Below are positions 52,733 through 60,254 of a DNA stretch of 64,000 bases, in pieces. The notes below the pieces were generated by a model that saw nothing but the letters and a program-made list of their open reading frames with translations, was not told the origin of the DNA and made no database searches. Positions within the stretch are counted from its first letter, which is position 1. Each line of letters starts with the position of its first letter. Made by a program: the position numbers and the translations under genes. The stretch comes from Acidobacteriota bacterium (GTDB taxonomy: Bacteria; Acidobacteriota; Vicinamibacteria; Vicinamibacterales; UBA2999). The stretch covers positions 1 to 64,000 of the forward strand of contig JADZCN010000156.1 of NCBI GenBank assembly GCA_020851565.1. The letters run 5' to 3'.

Positions 52733-54294
52733 GACACCGCTTCCAGCCGCATGTCCGCCGCAATCGCCCGCAGCGCGCCCCGGTCCACCTTCGCTGCCGC
52801 TGACAGCTTCGGCAGCTCGGGCTGCTTGATGACGCGCACGGGGACCTTGTATGCCGCCAGGCGCGACGCGCAGAAGGCTCGCAGGGCATTCTCCGCGTCG
52901 GCCAGCGACTCCTTGAGCGCCACGAACGCCACCGGCGCCTCGCCAAGAAGCGGATGCGGCGCAGCCACGACCGCGGCCTCGAAAACCGCGGGGTGCTGGT
53001 GCAGCACCTCCTCGATCTCCTTCGCGCCCACGCGGTTGGCGCCGACCTTGATCATGTCGTGCCGCCGCCCGACGAGGTAGAGATACCCCTCCTCGTCCGC
53101 GTAGCCGAGATCGCCCGTGCGATAGCCGCCCGGGCCGAAACGCTCGGCCGTTTCCTCCGGATTGTTCCAGTAGCCCGACGAGATGTTCTCGCCCCGCGCG
53201 ACGAGCTCACCCGTCTCACCCGGCCCCGCGCGCCGGCCGGCCTCGGTCGTCACCTGGATCTCCACGCCGGGGATGGCGCGACCGATGGAGCCGAGCTTGC
53301 GTGGGAGATCTGCCGGCGGAAGATACGTGAGCCGCGCCGCTGCTTCCGTGGCGCCGTACATCACGTAGAAGTCCGCCTTCGGCCCGCGCTCCAGCCACTG
53401 GGTGATCTGCGCGGGCGGCATCCCGCCCCCTGCCTGCGTGACGTAGCGCAGGCGCGGCAGCTCCACCGCGCCGAGGTTCGAGCGGTGCAGCATCAACGCA
53501 AAGGTGGACGGCACACCGGCAAAGCCGGTCACCTCGTGCTCGCGCATGCCCTCAAGCACCACGTTCGGAAACGCCGCGCGGTTCTCGACGACGAGCGACC
53601 CGCCGACGGCGAGGTGCGTGTGGAGGAGCGACAGGCCGTAGACGTAGTGGAAGGGCAGCACGCACATCACGCGGTCCGCGGCGGTCAGCTGCAGATAGCT
53701 GACGATGGAGCGCGCGTTGGCGACGAAGTTGCGGTGGGAGAGCATCACGCCGCGAGGGACGCCGGTGCTGCCGGAGGTGTAGATGATGGCGGCCAGGTCC
53801 GTGTCGGCCGCGTTCGAGGCCAGCGGATCGGTCGGGCAATCGAGGAGTGCGCAGTGGAGGTCGTCGGGGCCAGCTGCGGGCGCCGAGCTGGCCACGAACA
53901 CGGTGTGCGCGTCCGCCGAAGCATGTGAGGCGGCGGAAGCCCCGGCGCTCGGTAGCGATAGGCTCCGGGCAGCGCCCGCATCGACCACGCACACGCGCGG
54001 TGTGCAGTCGGCAATGGCGTGCTGCAGGCGATCACTCCTGGCGCCGCCCGCCAGCGGCGCGGCCACACCACCCGCCTTCAGAGCGCCGAGGTACGCCGCC
54101 ACCATCTCGACGCCATTCTCCAGGGCAATGACGACGCGGTCACCGCGCGCGAGGCCGTTCCGTTGATACAGGTGGCCAAAACGATTGGCGAGACTATCCA
54201 GCTCCGCGTAGGTGGTCCGCCGCGCCGGCTCGACGAGCGCCGTCGCATCGGGCGTCCGCTCCGCCCACTCCTCGAGGAACTGGTGCAGCAGCAT
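52729..54294 (-). CDS. Acyl-CoA/ACP ligase (AMP-forming), XrtA-associated type
   Basis: An ANL-superfamily adenylating enzyme of 521 residues (TIGR03098-like). It has AAIIYTSGSTGVPRGVMLSH (AMP-binding loop, about 165-185), VMYGATEAAARL, GYRTGDLGYADEEGYLYL and the hinge/Lys region GRRHDMIKVGANRVGAKEIE. It would activate a carboxylic acid and load it on the acyl carrier protein encoded at 14.8 kb, for transfer by a FemAB/GNAT protein; the partnership is inferred from the typical XrtA gene set. The ATG at 54294 is 2 bp after the asparagine synthetase stop. Confidence 0.93.
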   Translation of the reverse strand: MLLHQFLEEWAERTPDATALVEPARRTTYAELDSLANRFGHLYQRNGLARGDRVVIALENGVEMVAAYLGALKAGGVAAPLAGGARSDRLQHAIADCTPRVCVVDAGAARSLSLPSAGASAASHASADAHTVFVASSAPAAGPDDLHCALLDCPTDPLASNAADTDLAAIIYTSGSTGVPRGVMLSHRNFVANARSIVSYLQLTAADRVMCVLPFHYVYGLSLLHTHLAVGGSLVVENRAAFPNVVLEGMREHEVTGFAGVPSTFALMLHRSNLGAVELPRLRYVTQAGGGMPPAQITQWLERGPKADFYVMYGATEAAARLTYLPPADLPRKLGSIGRAIPGVEIQVTTEAGRRAGPGETGELVARGENISSGYWNNPEETAERFGPGGYRTGDLGYADEEGYLYLVGRRHDMIKVGANRVGAKEIEEVLHQHPAVFEAAVVAAPHPLLGEAPVAFVALKESLADAENALRAFCASRLAAYKVPVRVIKQPELPKLSAAAKVDRGALRAIAADMRLEAVS

Positions 54295-54296
54295 GG

Positions 54297-56309
54297 TCAG
54301 GACGCGCTCACCTCGGTGGAGACGCGGTCCACCACGGTCCGAATCGCCGCCGGCGCTATCGCCTCCGGCCTTCGCCTGATGAACCGCTCGTGCACGAGCT
54401 GTGTGGACAGCACCCCCACCACGCCCATGTTGTCCGCGTTCGAGAACTGCCCGCTCGCCGCGCGCGAGGCGCACTTTGCGAGAAGCTGCTGCACGGCGCC
54501 GGGATCGAAGCAGCCGGCGTCTTTCACCGCCTCCGGGCCGGCCACCTCTGCCATCCACTCCTGCGCTTCGGGCGTCGCAAACGACAAGGCATCCGGCGCG
54601 CGGTAGGGCTGCTTGGGCCGCTCGAGAATGGACGCCGGCAGCAGGTCCGCCGCCGCGCGCTTCAGGACGTGCTTCTCGTCCAGAACGCGGAGCTTGTAGG
54701 CCGGGGGGAGCGATTCGGCGAGCGCCGCCACGCGACGATCCAGGAACGGGAAGCGTCCCTCCACCGAGTGCGCCATCAACATGCGGTCGCCCTGGGAGGA
54801 CAGGAGATACCCCGAGAGCAGCGTGTGCACTTCGAGATACTGGTCCTGCGCCAGCGGCGTCCACCGCGAGAACTCCGCCGGAAGCCTTGCCAGAAGCGCC
54901 CCCCGCGAGTCCACTTTCGCCACGCGCTCGCGGAGCTCGGGCGAGAACAGGCGCTTCAGCGCGCCGGTGCTGTTCCACCGCGGGTCATGACCGAAGCCCG
55001 GTGCGAAGCGACGCTCGAGCCCGCGGCCGAAGAACTGCCGCGCCACCGCGCGCTGCGCTACCGGCGAGCGCTCCAGATAGGGGTAGAGCCGATCCAGCAG
55101 GCGCGGCCGCCACTCCGACTTCGGCTGCGCACCCCAGAAGCGGCGGATCTTCGCCTCGCGGAAGAGGTCGTAGCCGGCGAACATCTCGTCCGCGCCCTCG
55201 CCCGTCAGCACGACCTTGATGCCGCTATCGTGCACCAGCTTCGAGAGCAGGAACAGCGGCGCTGGCGCCGTGCGCAGGACCGGCCGCTCGGTGTGCCAGA
55301 CGACGTCCGGGAACACGCGCGCGATATCACCACGCGACACCACCACCTCGTGGTGCTCGCTCCCGAGCCGCTCCGCCATCGTCCGCTGGAACGACGTCTC
55401 GTCGTATTCCGCGTCCTCGAAGCGCAGCGAGAAGGTGGAGAACTTCGAGCCCTTCGCCCGCAGGCCCATCGCTGCCGTCAGCGAGCTGTCCAGCCCGCCA
55501 GAGAGATAGCTTCCCACCGGCACGTCGGCACGCAGCATCCGCAGGCTCGTCGCTTCCGACAGCGCCTCCCGCACCTCGTCCACCGCATCGTCCAGCGTCC
55601 CGCTGAAGCGCCCGACCTCGCCCATCGGAAAGCCCGGCTCGTAGGAACGGTAGTGGCGTATACCAGTCGAGGTGTAGACGCGCACGGTGCCGGGCTCGAT
55701 CTCCTGGATGCCCTCGAACACCGTCTGTGGGGCCACGGGCGACCAGAAGGTGAAGAGCTGATCCAGCCCCACGGGGTCCAGGCGGCGCGGCAACGTGGGA
55801 TCCGCGGCGAAGAGCGCCTTCACCTCGCTCGCGAAGAGCACCCGCCCGTCGTGCTCGGCGACGTAGAGAGGGCGGACACCAAACGGGTCCCGCGCCAGCA
55901 CCAACTCGTTGCGACCGCTGTCCCAGAGACCCACCGCCCACTGACCGTTGAACCGGCGGAAGGCGTCCGCGCCCCACTCCTCGTAGGCATGGACGATGAC
56001 CTCGGTGTCGCTGCGGGTGTTGAAGGCGTGCCCGCGAAGGACGAGCTCGTCCCTCAGCTCGACGTAGTTGAAGATCTCGCCGTTGAAGGCAATCCACAGG
56101 ACACCGCGCTCGCTCGTGAGCGGCTGCTGTCCCGTGGCCAGGTCGATGATCGAAAGGCGCGCGTGCGCGAGTCCGGCGCGGCGGTCGCGATACAGGCCGA
56201 ACTCATCCGGCCCGCGGTGGCGCAGCGCGCCCGCCATCACCCCGAGCTGGTCGAGGTCAGGCGGCGGGAGATCCGCGCGCCGATTCATCACGCCGGCGAT
56301 GCCGCACAT
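54297..56309 (-). CDS. asnB: Asparagine synthase (glutamine-hydrolysing), second homologue
   Basis: A 670-residue AsnB-family protein with Cys2 (MCGIAGVMN), LRHRGPDEFGLY, HARLSIIDLATGQQPL, FNGEIFNYVELRDE, the ATP pyrophosphatase loop YLSGGLDSSLTA at about 268-279 and TGEGADEMFAGYD. The requirement for Met-Cys fixes the start at 56309. It may make asparagine or amidate an intermediate for the neighbouring AMP ligase. An inverted-repeat element begins 9 bp upstream of the start codon and therefore forms its immediate 5' region; no Shine-Dalgarno is visible. The symbol denotes the family, not a proven role. Confidence 0.92.
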   Translation of the reverse strand: MCGIAGVMNRRADLPPPDLDQLGVMAGALRHRGPDEFGLYRDRRAGLAHARLSIIDLATGQQPLTSERGVLWIAFNGEIFNYVELRDELVLRGHAFNTRSDTEVIVHAYEEWGADAFRRFNGQWAVGLWDSGRNELVLARDPFGVRPLYVAEHDGRVLFASEVKALFAADPTLPRRLDPVGLDQLFTFWSPVAPQTVFEGIQEIEPGTVRVYTSTGIRHYRSYEPGFPMGEVGRFSGTLDDAVDEVREALSEATSLRMLRADVPVGSYLSGGLDSSLTAAMGLRAKGSKFSTFSLRFEDAEYDETSFQRTMAERLGSEHHEVVVSRGDIARVFPDVVWHTERPVLRTAPAPLFLLSKLVHDSGIKVVLTGEGADEMFAGYDLFREAKIRRFWGAQPKSEWRPRLLDRLYPYLERSPVAQRAVARQFFGRGLERRFAPGFGHDPRWNSTGALKRLFSPELRERVAKVDSRGALLARLPAEFSRWTPLAQDQYLEVHTLLSGYLLSSQGDRMLMAHSVEGRFPFLDRRVAALAESLPPAYKLRVLDEKHVLKRAAADLLPASILERPKQPYRAPDALSFATPEAQEWMAEVAGPEAVKDAGCFDPGAVQQLLAKCASRAASGQFSNADNMGVVGVLSTQLVHERFIRRRPEAIAPAAIRTVVDRVSTEVSAS

Positions 56310-56317
56310 ATCAGTCG

Positions 56318-56504
56318 CGTCGCTCAGGTGCGGTGGGGGCGGCCACGCTTCCCCTCGGCCGGTCGGTCAAACGTCCCTCTGGCGGCGCCAGGAACACTGG
56401 GCGCAAAAGAGCCGCTTGCGACTGGCCGGCGGGCCGTTTGTCGGCAACACGAGTCGCCCGGCCTCGAAGGGAAGCGCGACCGCCCCCACCGCACCTGAGC
56501 GACG
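56318..56504. mobile_element. MITE-like element with 39-bp terminal inverted repeats
   Basis: A 187-bp element whose ends are inverted copies over 39 positions with three mismatches; the first 25 positions (CGTCGCTCAGGTGCGGTGGG and five more) are identical. The interior, read on the minus strand, shares blocks with the 61.7- and 62.2-kb elements (GACTCG, CCGACAAACG, CGCCAGAGG, TTTGACCG). It carries no gene and fills the asnB-nadE gap almost exactly. No target-site duplication is obvious. Confidence 0.75.
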
Positions 56505-56510
56505 AACTCA

Positions 56511-57500
56511 CTACCCTTTGATCTCCGGCACCGGTTCCACAAGCAGCGGCCGCGCGTGCAGGTACGCTGTCGTCCGCCGCTTCTGGTCGATGTCGCGGTA
56601 CACGCGCTCCACCTGCTCGGCCGTCAGGCCAATCGCCGCCGCGACATCCGCTGCGGGAACGTTGTGATTGCGGCCGTAGAGGCACAGGTCCATCTGCGCG
56701 TACGGCAGCGCGAAGTAGAACTCCTCCTGCGTCTGCGGCAGCGAGAAGGTGTCGGTCGTCGGCGGACGGCGGCGGATCTCCTCGGGGACGCCGACGTACT
56801 CCGCCAGCGCGTAGACCTGCGACTTGTAGAGGTGCGCGATCGGCTTGATGTCAGCCGCGCCGTCGCCCAGCTTCACGAAGAAGCCCTGGTCGTACTCGAG
56901 GCGGTTCGGTGTGCCGGCCACGGCGTAGTTCAGCCGATCCGCGTGGTAGTACTCCATCATCTTCCGCACGCGCTGCTTGAAGTTGGTGGCAGCGATGATC
57001 TGCAGGTAGGCCGCCGGCGACATGCGCGAGGTGCGGCGCTCGCCGCCGGGGCTCTCGACGGTCAACTCCGACACGTTCAGCCGATCGCTCTCGAGGATGG
57101 ACGGCAGCGTGACCTTGTGGCGATCGTGTTCGCCGTAGTCAGGAAACACCATCCGGATGGCCTCGTCCTGCCGTCGATAGCAGCCCGCCGCCTCGAGGAT
57201 GGGCGCGATGTCCTCGAGCAGCGTGGGCACGCCCAGCTTCGACGTCAGCATCCGGCCCAGCTTCTCGGACTCGGGCGACGAGGCGCGTTCGGGCATGAGC
57301 AGCACCTGGACGCGATCCGGGCCAAGCGCCCGCGCGCACAGGCACGTCACGACGGAGCTGTCGATGCCACCGGAAAGCCCGACGACGATGCCGCGACGCC
57401 GAAGGACACCGACCTGGACGCGGATGGCCTGCTCGATGGTTTCGGCAGTCTTCTCAACGTCGATCGTCAGGGCGGATGGGGAAAGCGATGAATTGGACAC
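56511..57500 (-). CDS. nadE: NAD(+) synthetase, NadE family, ammonia-dependent type
   Basis: A 329-residue PP-loop ATP pyrophosphatase with VVGLSGGIDSSVVTC at about 39-53, TPNRLEYDQGFFVKLGDGAAD, and IKPIAHLYKSQVYALAEY. No nitrilase-type glutaminase domain is present, so ammonia or a partner glutaminase must supply nitrogen. Placement at the head of the minus-strand modification operon, just upstream of asnB and the AMP ligase, suggests that it may have been recruited for an amidation in the EPS pathway, as PP-loop enzymes often are. Housekeeping NAD synthesis is equally possible. The GTG start has no clear ribosome binding site; the first core helix starts by residue 14. Confidence 0.85.
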   Translation of the reverse strand: MSNSSLSPSALTIDVEKTAETIEQAIRVQVGVLRRRGIVVGLSGGIDSSVVTCLCARALGPDRVQVLLMPERASSPESEKLGRMLTSKLGVPTLLEDIAPILEAAGCYRRQDEAIRMVFPDYGEHDRHKVTLPSILESDRLNVSELTVESPGGERRTSRMSPAAYLQIIAATNFKQRVRKMMEYYHADRLNYAVAGTPNRLEYDQGFFVKLGDGAADIKPIAHLYKSQVYALAEYVGVPEEIRRRPPTTDTFSLPQTQEEFYFALPYAQMDLCLYGRNHNVPAADVAAAIGLTAEQVERVYRDIDQKRRTTAYLHARPLLVEPVPEIKG

Positions 57501-57879
57501 AGATGGGACTCAGATGGGGCCGCAGATAACGCAGATAACGCAGGGCCGCAGATGAACGCAGATGGCGCAGATACGGACGGGAACAGGACGGGGACGAGCC
57601 ACGCGGAGCTTCGCCCCCTCAGTCACAGCGTGACGAGACGATCATCCCCGGCCAACGCCCGACAGGGGCCTGGCGCTCGCACCGACGGACTGGATATCGG
57701 CACGGGCCATTTCAGCAATTCCCCTTCCCGCGTCGTGATCCCAGGCCAGGGAATGCTGATGAATGGAAGTGCTTATCTTACTGATATTTACGCGCTAGCA
57801 GCCTGAGCCGAACCGCGGCCGACGCGCTCAAATGGTGGCGCCGGCGAGGACTTTTGTCGGTGGCGGTCGGAGAAATGAC
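57501..57879. other. Intergenic region with short direct repeats
   Basis: About 380 bases without a supported gene. Positions about 57500-57575 hold degenerate copies of GCAGAT/CGCAGATAACGCAG, a simple repeat. Around 57715-57729 a minus-strand GGGAAGGGGAATTGC has the correct -24/-12 spacing but a poor -24 box. It would point towards nadE and is only a weak candidate promoter. Confidence 0.4.
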
Positions 57880-58113
57880 TCAGCCGCGCCCTTCGGTCGT
57901 CGCGAGGGGCGGGCGCGCAGCGAGGCGGGAACCGGGCTTCGAGGACGCGGTGGCCGGCGGCGCCACTGGCTCGGCCGGGCGCGCGGGGCGGGACCGGAGG
58001 CGGATGCTGATCGCGATGAGGACCGCTCCGAGGGCGAGCAGGGCCAGCGGCTCCGAGGCGCGAGACGCCATCTCGAGCAGCGGACGAATCGGTTCGAGCA
58101 TCGCGGGAAACAT
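57880..58113 (-). CDS. Small membrane protein with PEP-CTERM-like segment
   Basis: A 77-residue protein with a single membrane segment preceded by SEP and followed by basic residues (ASEPLALLALGAVLIAI then RLRSR). This is the pattern of a PEP-CTERM sorting signal, but it is followed by a Pro/Ala-rich tail of about 35 residues and there is no N-terminal signal peptide. The ATG at 58113 is chosen because AAGGA lies nine bases upstream and because a sigma-54-like promoter overlaps the longer alternative start at 58158. Function is unknown. It could be an exosortase-system relative or an unrelated small inner-membrane protein. Confidence 0.6.
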   Translation of the reverse strand: MFPAMLEPIRPLLEMASRASEPLALLALGAVLIAISIRLRSRPARPAEPVAPPATASSKPGSRLAARPPLATTEGRG

Positions 58114-58142
58114 GACGGAAAGTCCTTGCAGTGGGGACAACA

Positions 58143-58157
58143 GCAATCGCCGATCCA
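58143..58157 (-). promoter_or_regulatory. Candidate sigma-54 promoter for the 77-aa small protein
   Basis: Read on the minus strand, TGGATCGGCGATTGC matches TGGCACG-N4-TTGC at T, G, G, C, G and TTGC with exact spacing. Its -12 GC lies 30 bases upstream of the ATG at 58113, leaving a leader of about 18-20 bases that contains the ribosome binding site. Confidence 0.55.
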
Positions 58158-58361
58158 TTCGCGATCCGAACGATTGTTTCGGGAATTCACGCCGGTTTCC
58201 CGATGAGCTGAGAATGGCTCAGTAAACTGGGCGAGGCGAAGTCAGAGTTCCGAGCGACTTACGTCGGCTGGCTTTGCGAGAACGAGACTTCCGCGAGCCG
58301 TCTCGGCATTCGCTGCCCTGGTGCCGTTGCGCGCAGTTGCGGGCAACGGGCGACGTCTCCT

Positions 58362-58407
58362 CTGAAAAGCCAAAAGCCGCGGGGCGCCGGAACAGGCGCC
58401 ACGCGGC
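58362..58407 (-). terminator. Rho-independent terminator of the 100-aa small-protein gene
   Basis: On the minus strand GCCGCGTGGCGCC pairs with GGCGCCCCGCGGC (13 bp, one mismatch) around a 6-base loop, followed directly by TTTTGGCTTTTC. It begins about 20 bases after the stop codon at 58429. It isolates this gene from the small-protein gene downstream. Confidence 0.85.
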
Positions 58408-58428
58408 CGGGTTCAAATCGTGAGAGCG

Positions 58429-58731
58429 TTAACGATCCGCGCGGCCGGGCCGGCGCGCGTAGTGAGCCGCGCCAAAGAGCCCGACGCCGAGCAGCAGGAG
58501 CGTGACGGGCTCGCCGCCGAAGCGGCGCCGACTGGCTGGCGAACCAGAGCCCGCCGCCGCTTGCGCCTGGTCCAGGTGGTTCGCCATCACCGCACCCGTC
58601 GTGAGCAGCTCGCCGGTTCCGGCCACCCGATCCGATGCCGAACTCGCCACCTCTGCCCGAACTCCAAGCTGAACGAAGAGTGCCGTGGCCAACACCAACA
58701 GCAGAATGATCCCGAACGCCGAACGAAACAT
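58429..58731 (-). CDS. Small exported protein with PEP-CTERM-like C-terminus
   Basis: A 100-residue protein. Its N-terminal hydrophobic segment (SAFGIILLLVLATALFVQLG) is a signal peptide or anchor. The short soluble middle is Ala/Ser-rich. The C-terminus reads GGEPVTLLLLGVGLFGAAHYARR and a few basic residues, the layout of a PEP-CTERM sorting signal with GEP in place of PEP. The ATG at 58731 is chosen because a sigma-54 promoter at 58782-58796 covers the longer alternative. A strong terminator follows, so it is a single-gene unit. It is the best exosortase-substrate candidate in the window. Confidence 0.75.
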   Translation of the reverse strand: MFRSAFGIILLLVLATALFVQLGVRAEVASSASDRVAGTGELLTTGAVMANHLDQAQAAAGSGSPASRRRFGGEPVTLLLLGVGLFGAAHYARRPGRADR

Positions 58732-58781
58732 TGCGCGAAGTCCCCGCGGTCGAGGGAGTGACCGCTCGGGGCACCGAGTAC

Positions 58782-58796
58782 GCAATTTTGGTGCCC
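58782..58796 (-). promoter_or_regulatory. Strong sigma-54 (-24/-12) promoter
   Basis: Read on the minus strand, GGGCACCAAAATTGC fits TGGCACG-N4-TTGC at GGCAC and TTGC with exact 10-base spacing between GG and GC; only the first and seventh positions differ. The expected start near 58770 leaves a 40-base leader before the ATG at 58731. It is the best -24/-12 match in the window. Confidence 0.7.
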
Positions 58797-58950
58797 TCTC
58801 AATCAGCGCTCATGGAATGCGGAGAAACTGCCATGAATCAGTAGCTTGAGCCATGATTGTCCTTTGTCGGGCTTGGACACTTAGTCTGCCTTCAGGAAGA
58901 CTATTGTCCGGGCGGAGGCCCGTGTTGCAGCCTCGGCGGTTAGTGGAGGG

Positions 58951-60063
58951 CTATTTCTGCGACCTGAGCTCGCAACCGTACCGGCGCAGGAAGGCCACGA
59001 ACTTCCGCTGGTCCGACGCCGGCATGTTCAGCAGCCGCACCAGCGTGCCGTAGTTGCCCCGCGCGGCGTCCAGCCCGCGGCGCACCATGTCGCGCACGTC
59101 GGTCCGCGTGATCTCCCGCTGCATGAACATCGGGTAGACCGCCGACCAGAAGCTCTCGCCGCTCTGCACGAGCCGCATGAAGAGATCCTCGCCGACCGTG
59201 CGCCGCCGCTCCCGGGCGGCCCTGGATCCTGCGGGACGTCGGGGGCGAATGCCCACGGGCAGGTCCTCGGCTCCTATCACCTCCGCACGTGCCGACATCA
59301 CCAGGCGTTCCACCACCTGGCGCAACTCGCGCACGTTGCCCGGCCACGAGTACGCCTCCAGTGCGTTGTGCGCCTCGAGCGTGAACGAGATGGCGCGCCG
59401 GTCATTGCCGGAGACGGCCACACGGGCGAAATAGTCCACCAGGACCGGGATGTCGTCGTGACGATCCCTCAGGGAGGGTGCGGACATCTCGCTCGCGCCC
59501 AGACACGATCGCAGCTCCTCCCGGAACAGCCCCTCGCCCACCCGCGCATCGAGGCGTGCGCTGGTCGTCGCCAGGATGCGCACGTCGGAGGGCGTGCCGG
59601 CGCCGAACGTCCCCACGCGATGCACCTCGCCGCTCTCGAGGAAGCGAAGGAGGAGACCCTGGGTCCGCGGCGTCATCTCTTCCACGTCCTCGAGCAGCAC
59701 GGTGCCGCCGTGGGCGACATCCAGCACGCCCATGCGGTCGCTCGACGCGCCGACGACGCTGCCCTTGACGCAGCCGAAGAGCTCGGTTTCGAGGAGGGTT
59801 TCGGGGAGGCGCGCGCACGGCACCGCGACGAACGGGCCCGAGGCGCGGCTGCTGGCCGCGTGCACGGCCCTGGCCAGGAGCGACTTGCCCGTCCCCGGCT
59901 CGCCGGAGATGACCGCCGGCGCGTCGGTCGCCGCCAGGCACGCGATGTCGTGCCGCACGCGGCTGAAGGCGGCGCTGTGCCCGATGAGCGGGGGAAGCAC
60001 GGACGGCGTGTCCGGTTCGGGCACACAGTCGTACAACTCGGCGGCAGCGAATCCCTTCTCCAT
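58951..60063 (-). CDS. Sigma-54-interaction AAA+ domain regulator with degenerate GAFTGA loop
   Basis: A 370-residue bacterial enhancer-binding-protein-like AAA+ ATPase without a receiver domain. Walker A is SGEPGTGKSLLA (54-61 core), Walker B GGTVLLEDVEEM, the arginine-finger region FREELRSCL, and SWPGNVRELRQVVERL marks sensor II. The sigma-54-contacting GAFTGA is replaced by GSVVGA (101-106), and Walker B has ED instead of DE. A C-terminal helical domain (EITRTDVRDMVRRGLDAARG to FVAFLRRYGCEL) probably binds DNA. The ATG at 60063 is preferred over an upstream start. It is adjacent to two sigma-54-like promoters and is the obvious candidate regulator. Confidence 0.85.
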   Translation of the reverse strand: MEKGFAAAELYDCVPEPDTPSVLPPLIGHSAAFSRVRHDIACLAATDAPAVISGEPGTGKSLLARAVHAASSRASGPFVAVPCARLPETLLETELFGCVKGSVVGASSDRMGVLDVAHGGTVLLEDVEEMTPRTQGLLLRFLESGEVHRVGTFGAGTPSDVRILATTSARLDARVGEGLFREELRSCLGASEMSAPSLRDRHDDIPVLVDYFARVAVSGNDRRAISFTLEAHNALEAYSWPGNVRELRQVVERLVMSARAEVIGAEDLPVGIRPRRPAGSRAARERRRTVGEDLFMRLVQSGESFWSAVYPMFMQREITRTDVRDMVRRGLDAARGNYGTLVRLLNMPASDQRKFVAFLRRYGCELRSQK

Positions 60064-60254
60064 CGGCGGTCGGCGGTGACGACGGTGCAAACCCACCGCC
60101 ACATGCCCGTGCCGAGTTGACCCTGCGCTCTAGATCCCGCTACTGCAGTCACTTGCGCGTTACACGCACGTTTCTGCACACACCGTTCGCGAGCTCACTT
60201 TACAGCCGTGTTCGACCGGCCCGCTCCCAAAAGTCTCGGCCGTAAGTGACTTCG

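Noticed and set aside
57500..57575. CGCAGATAACGCAG-type repeats considered as a CRISPR array
   Set aside because: Units are 6-14 bp, degenerate and without regular spacers; no cas genes are present. It is simple repetitive DNA.
58400..58425. T-loop-like GGTTCAAATC suggesting a tRNA
   Set aside because: No acceptor stem, anticodon arm or CCA context can be drawn. The upstream G+C hairpin is a terminator on the other strand.
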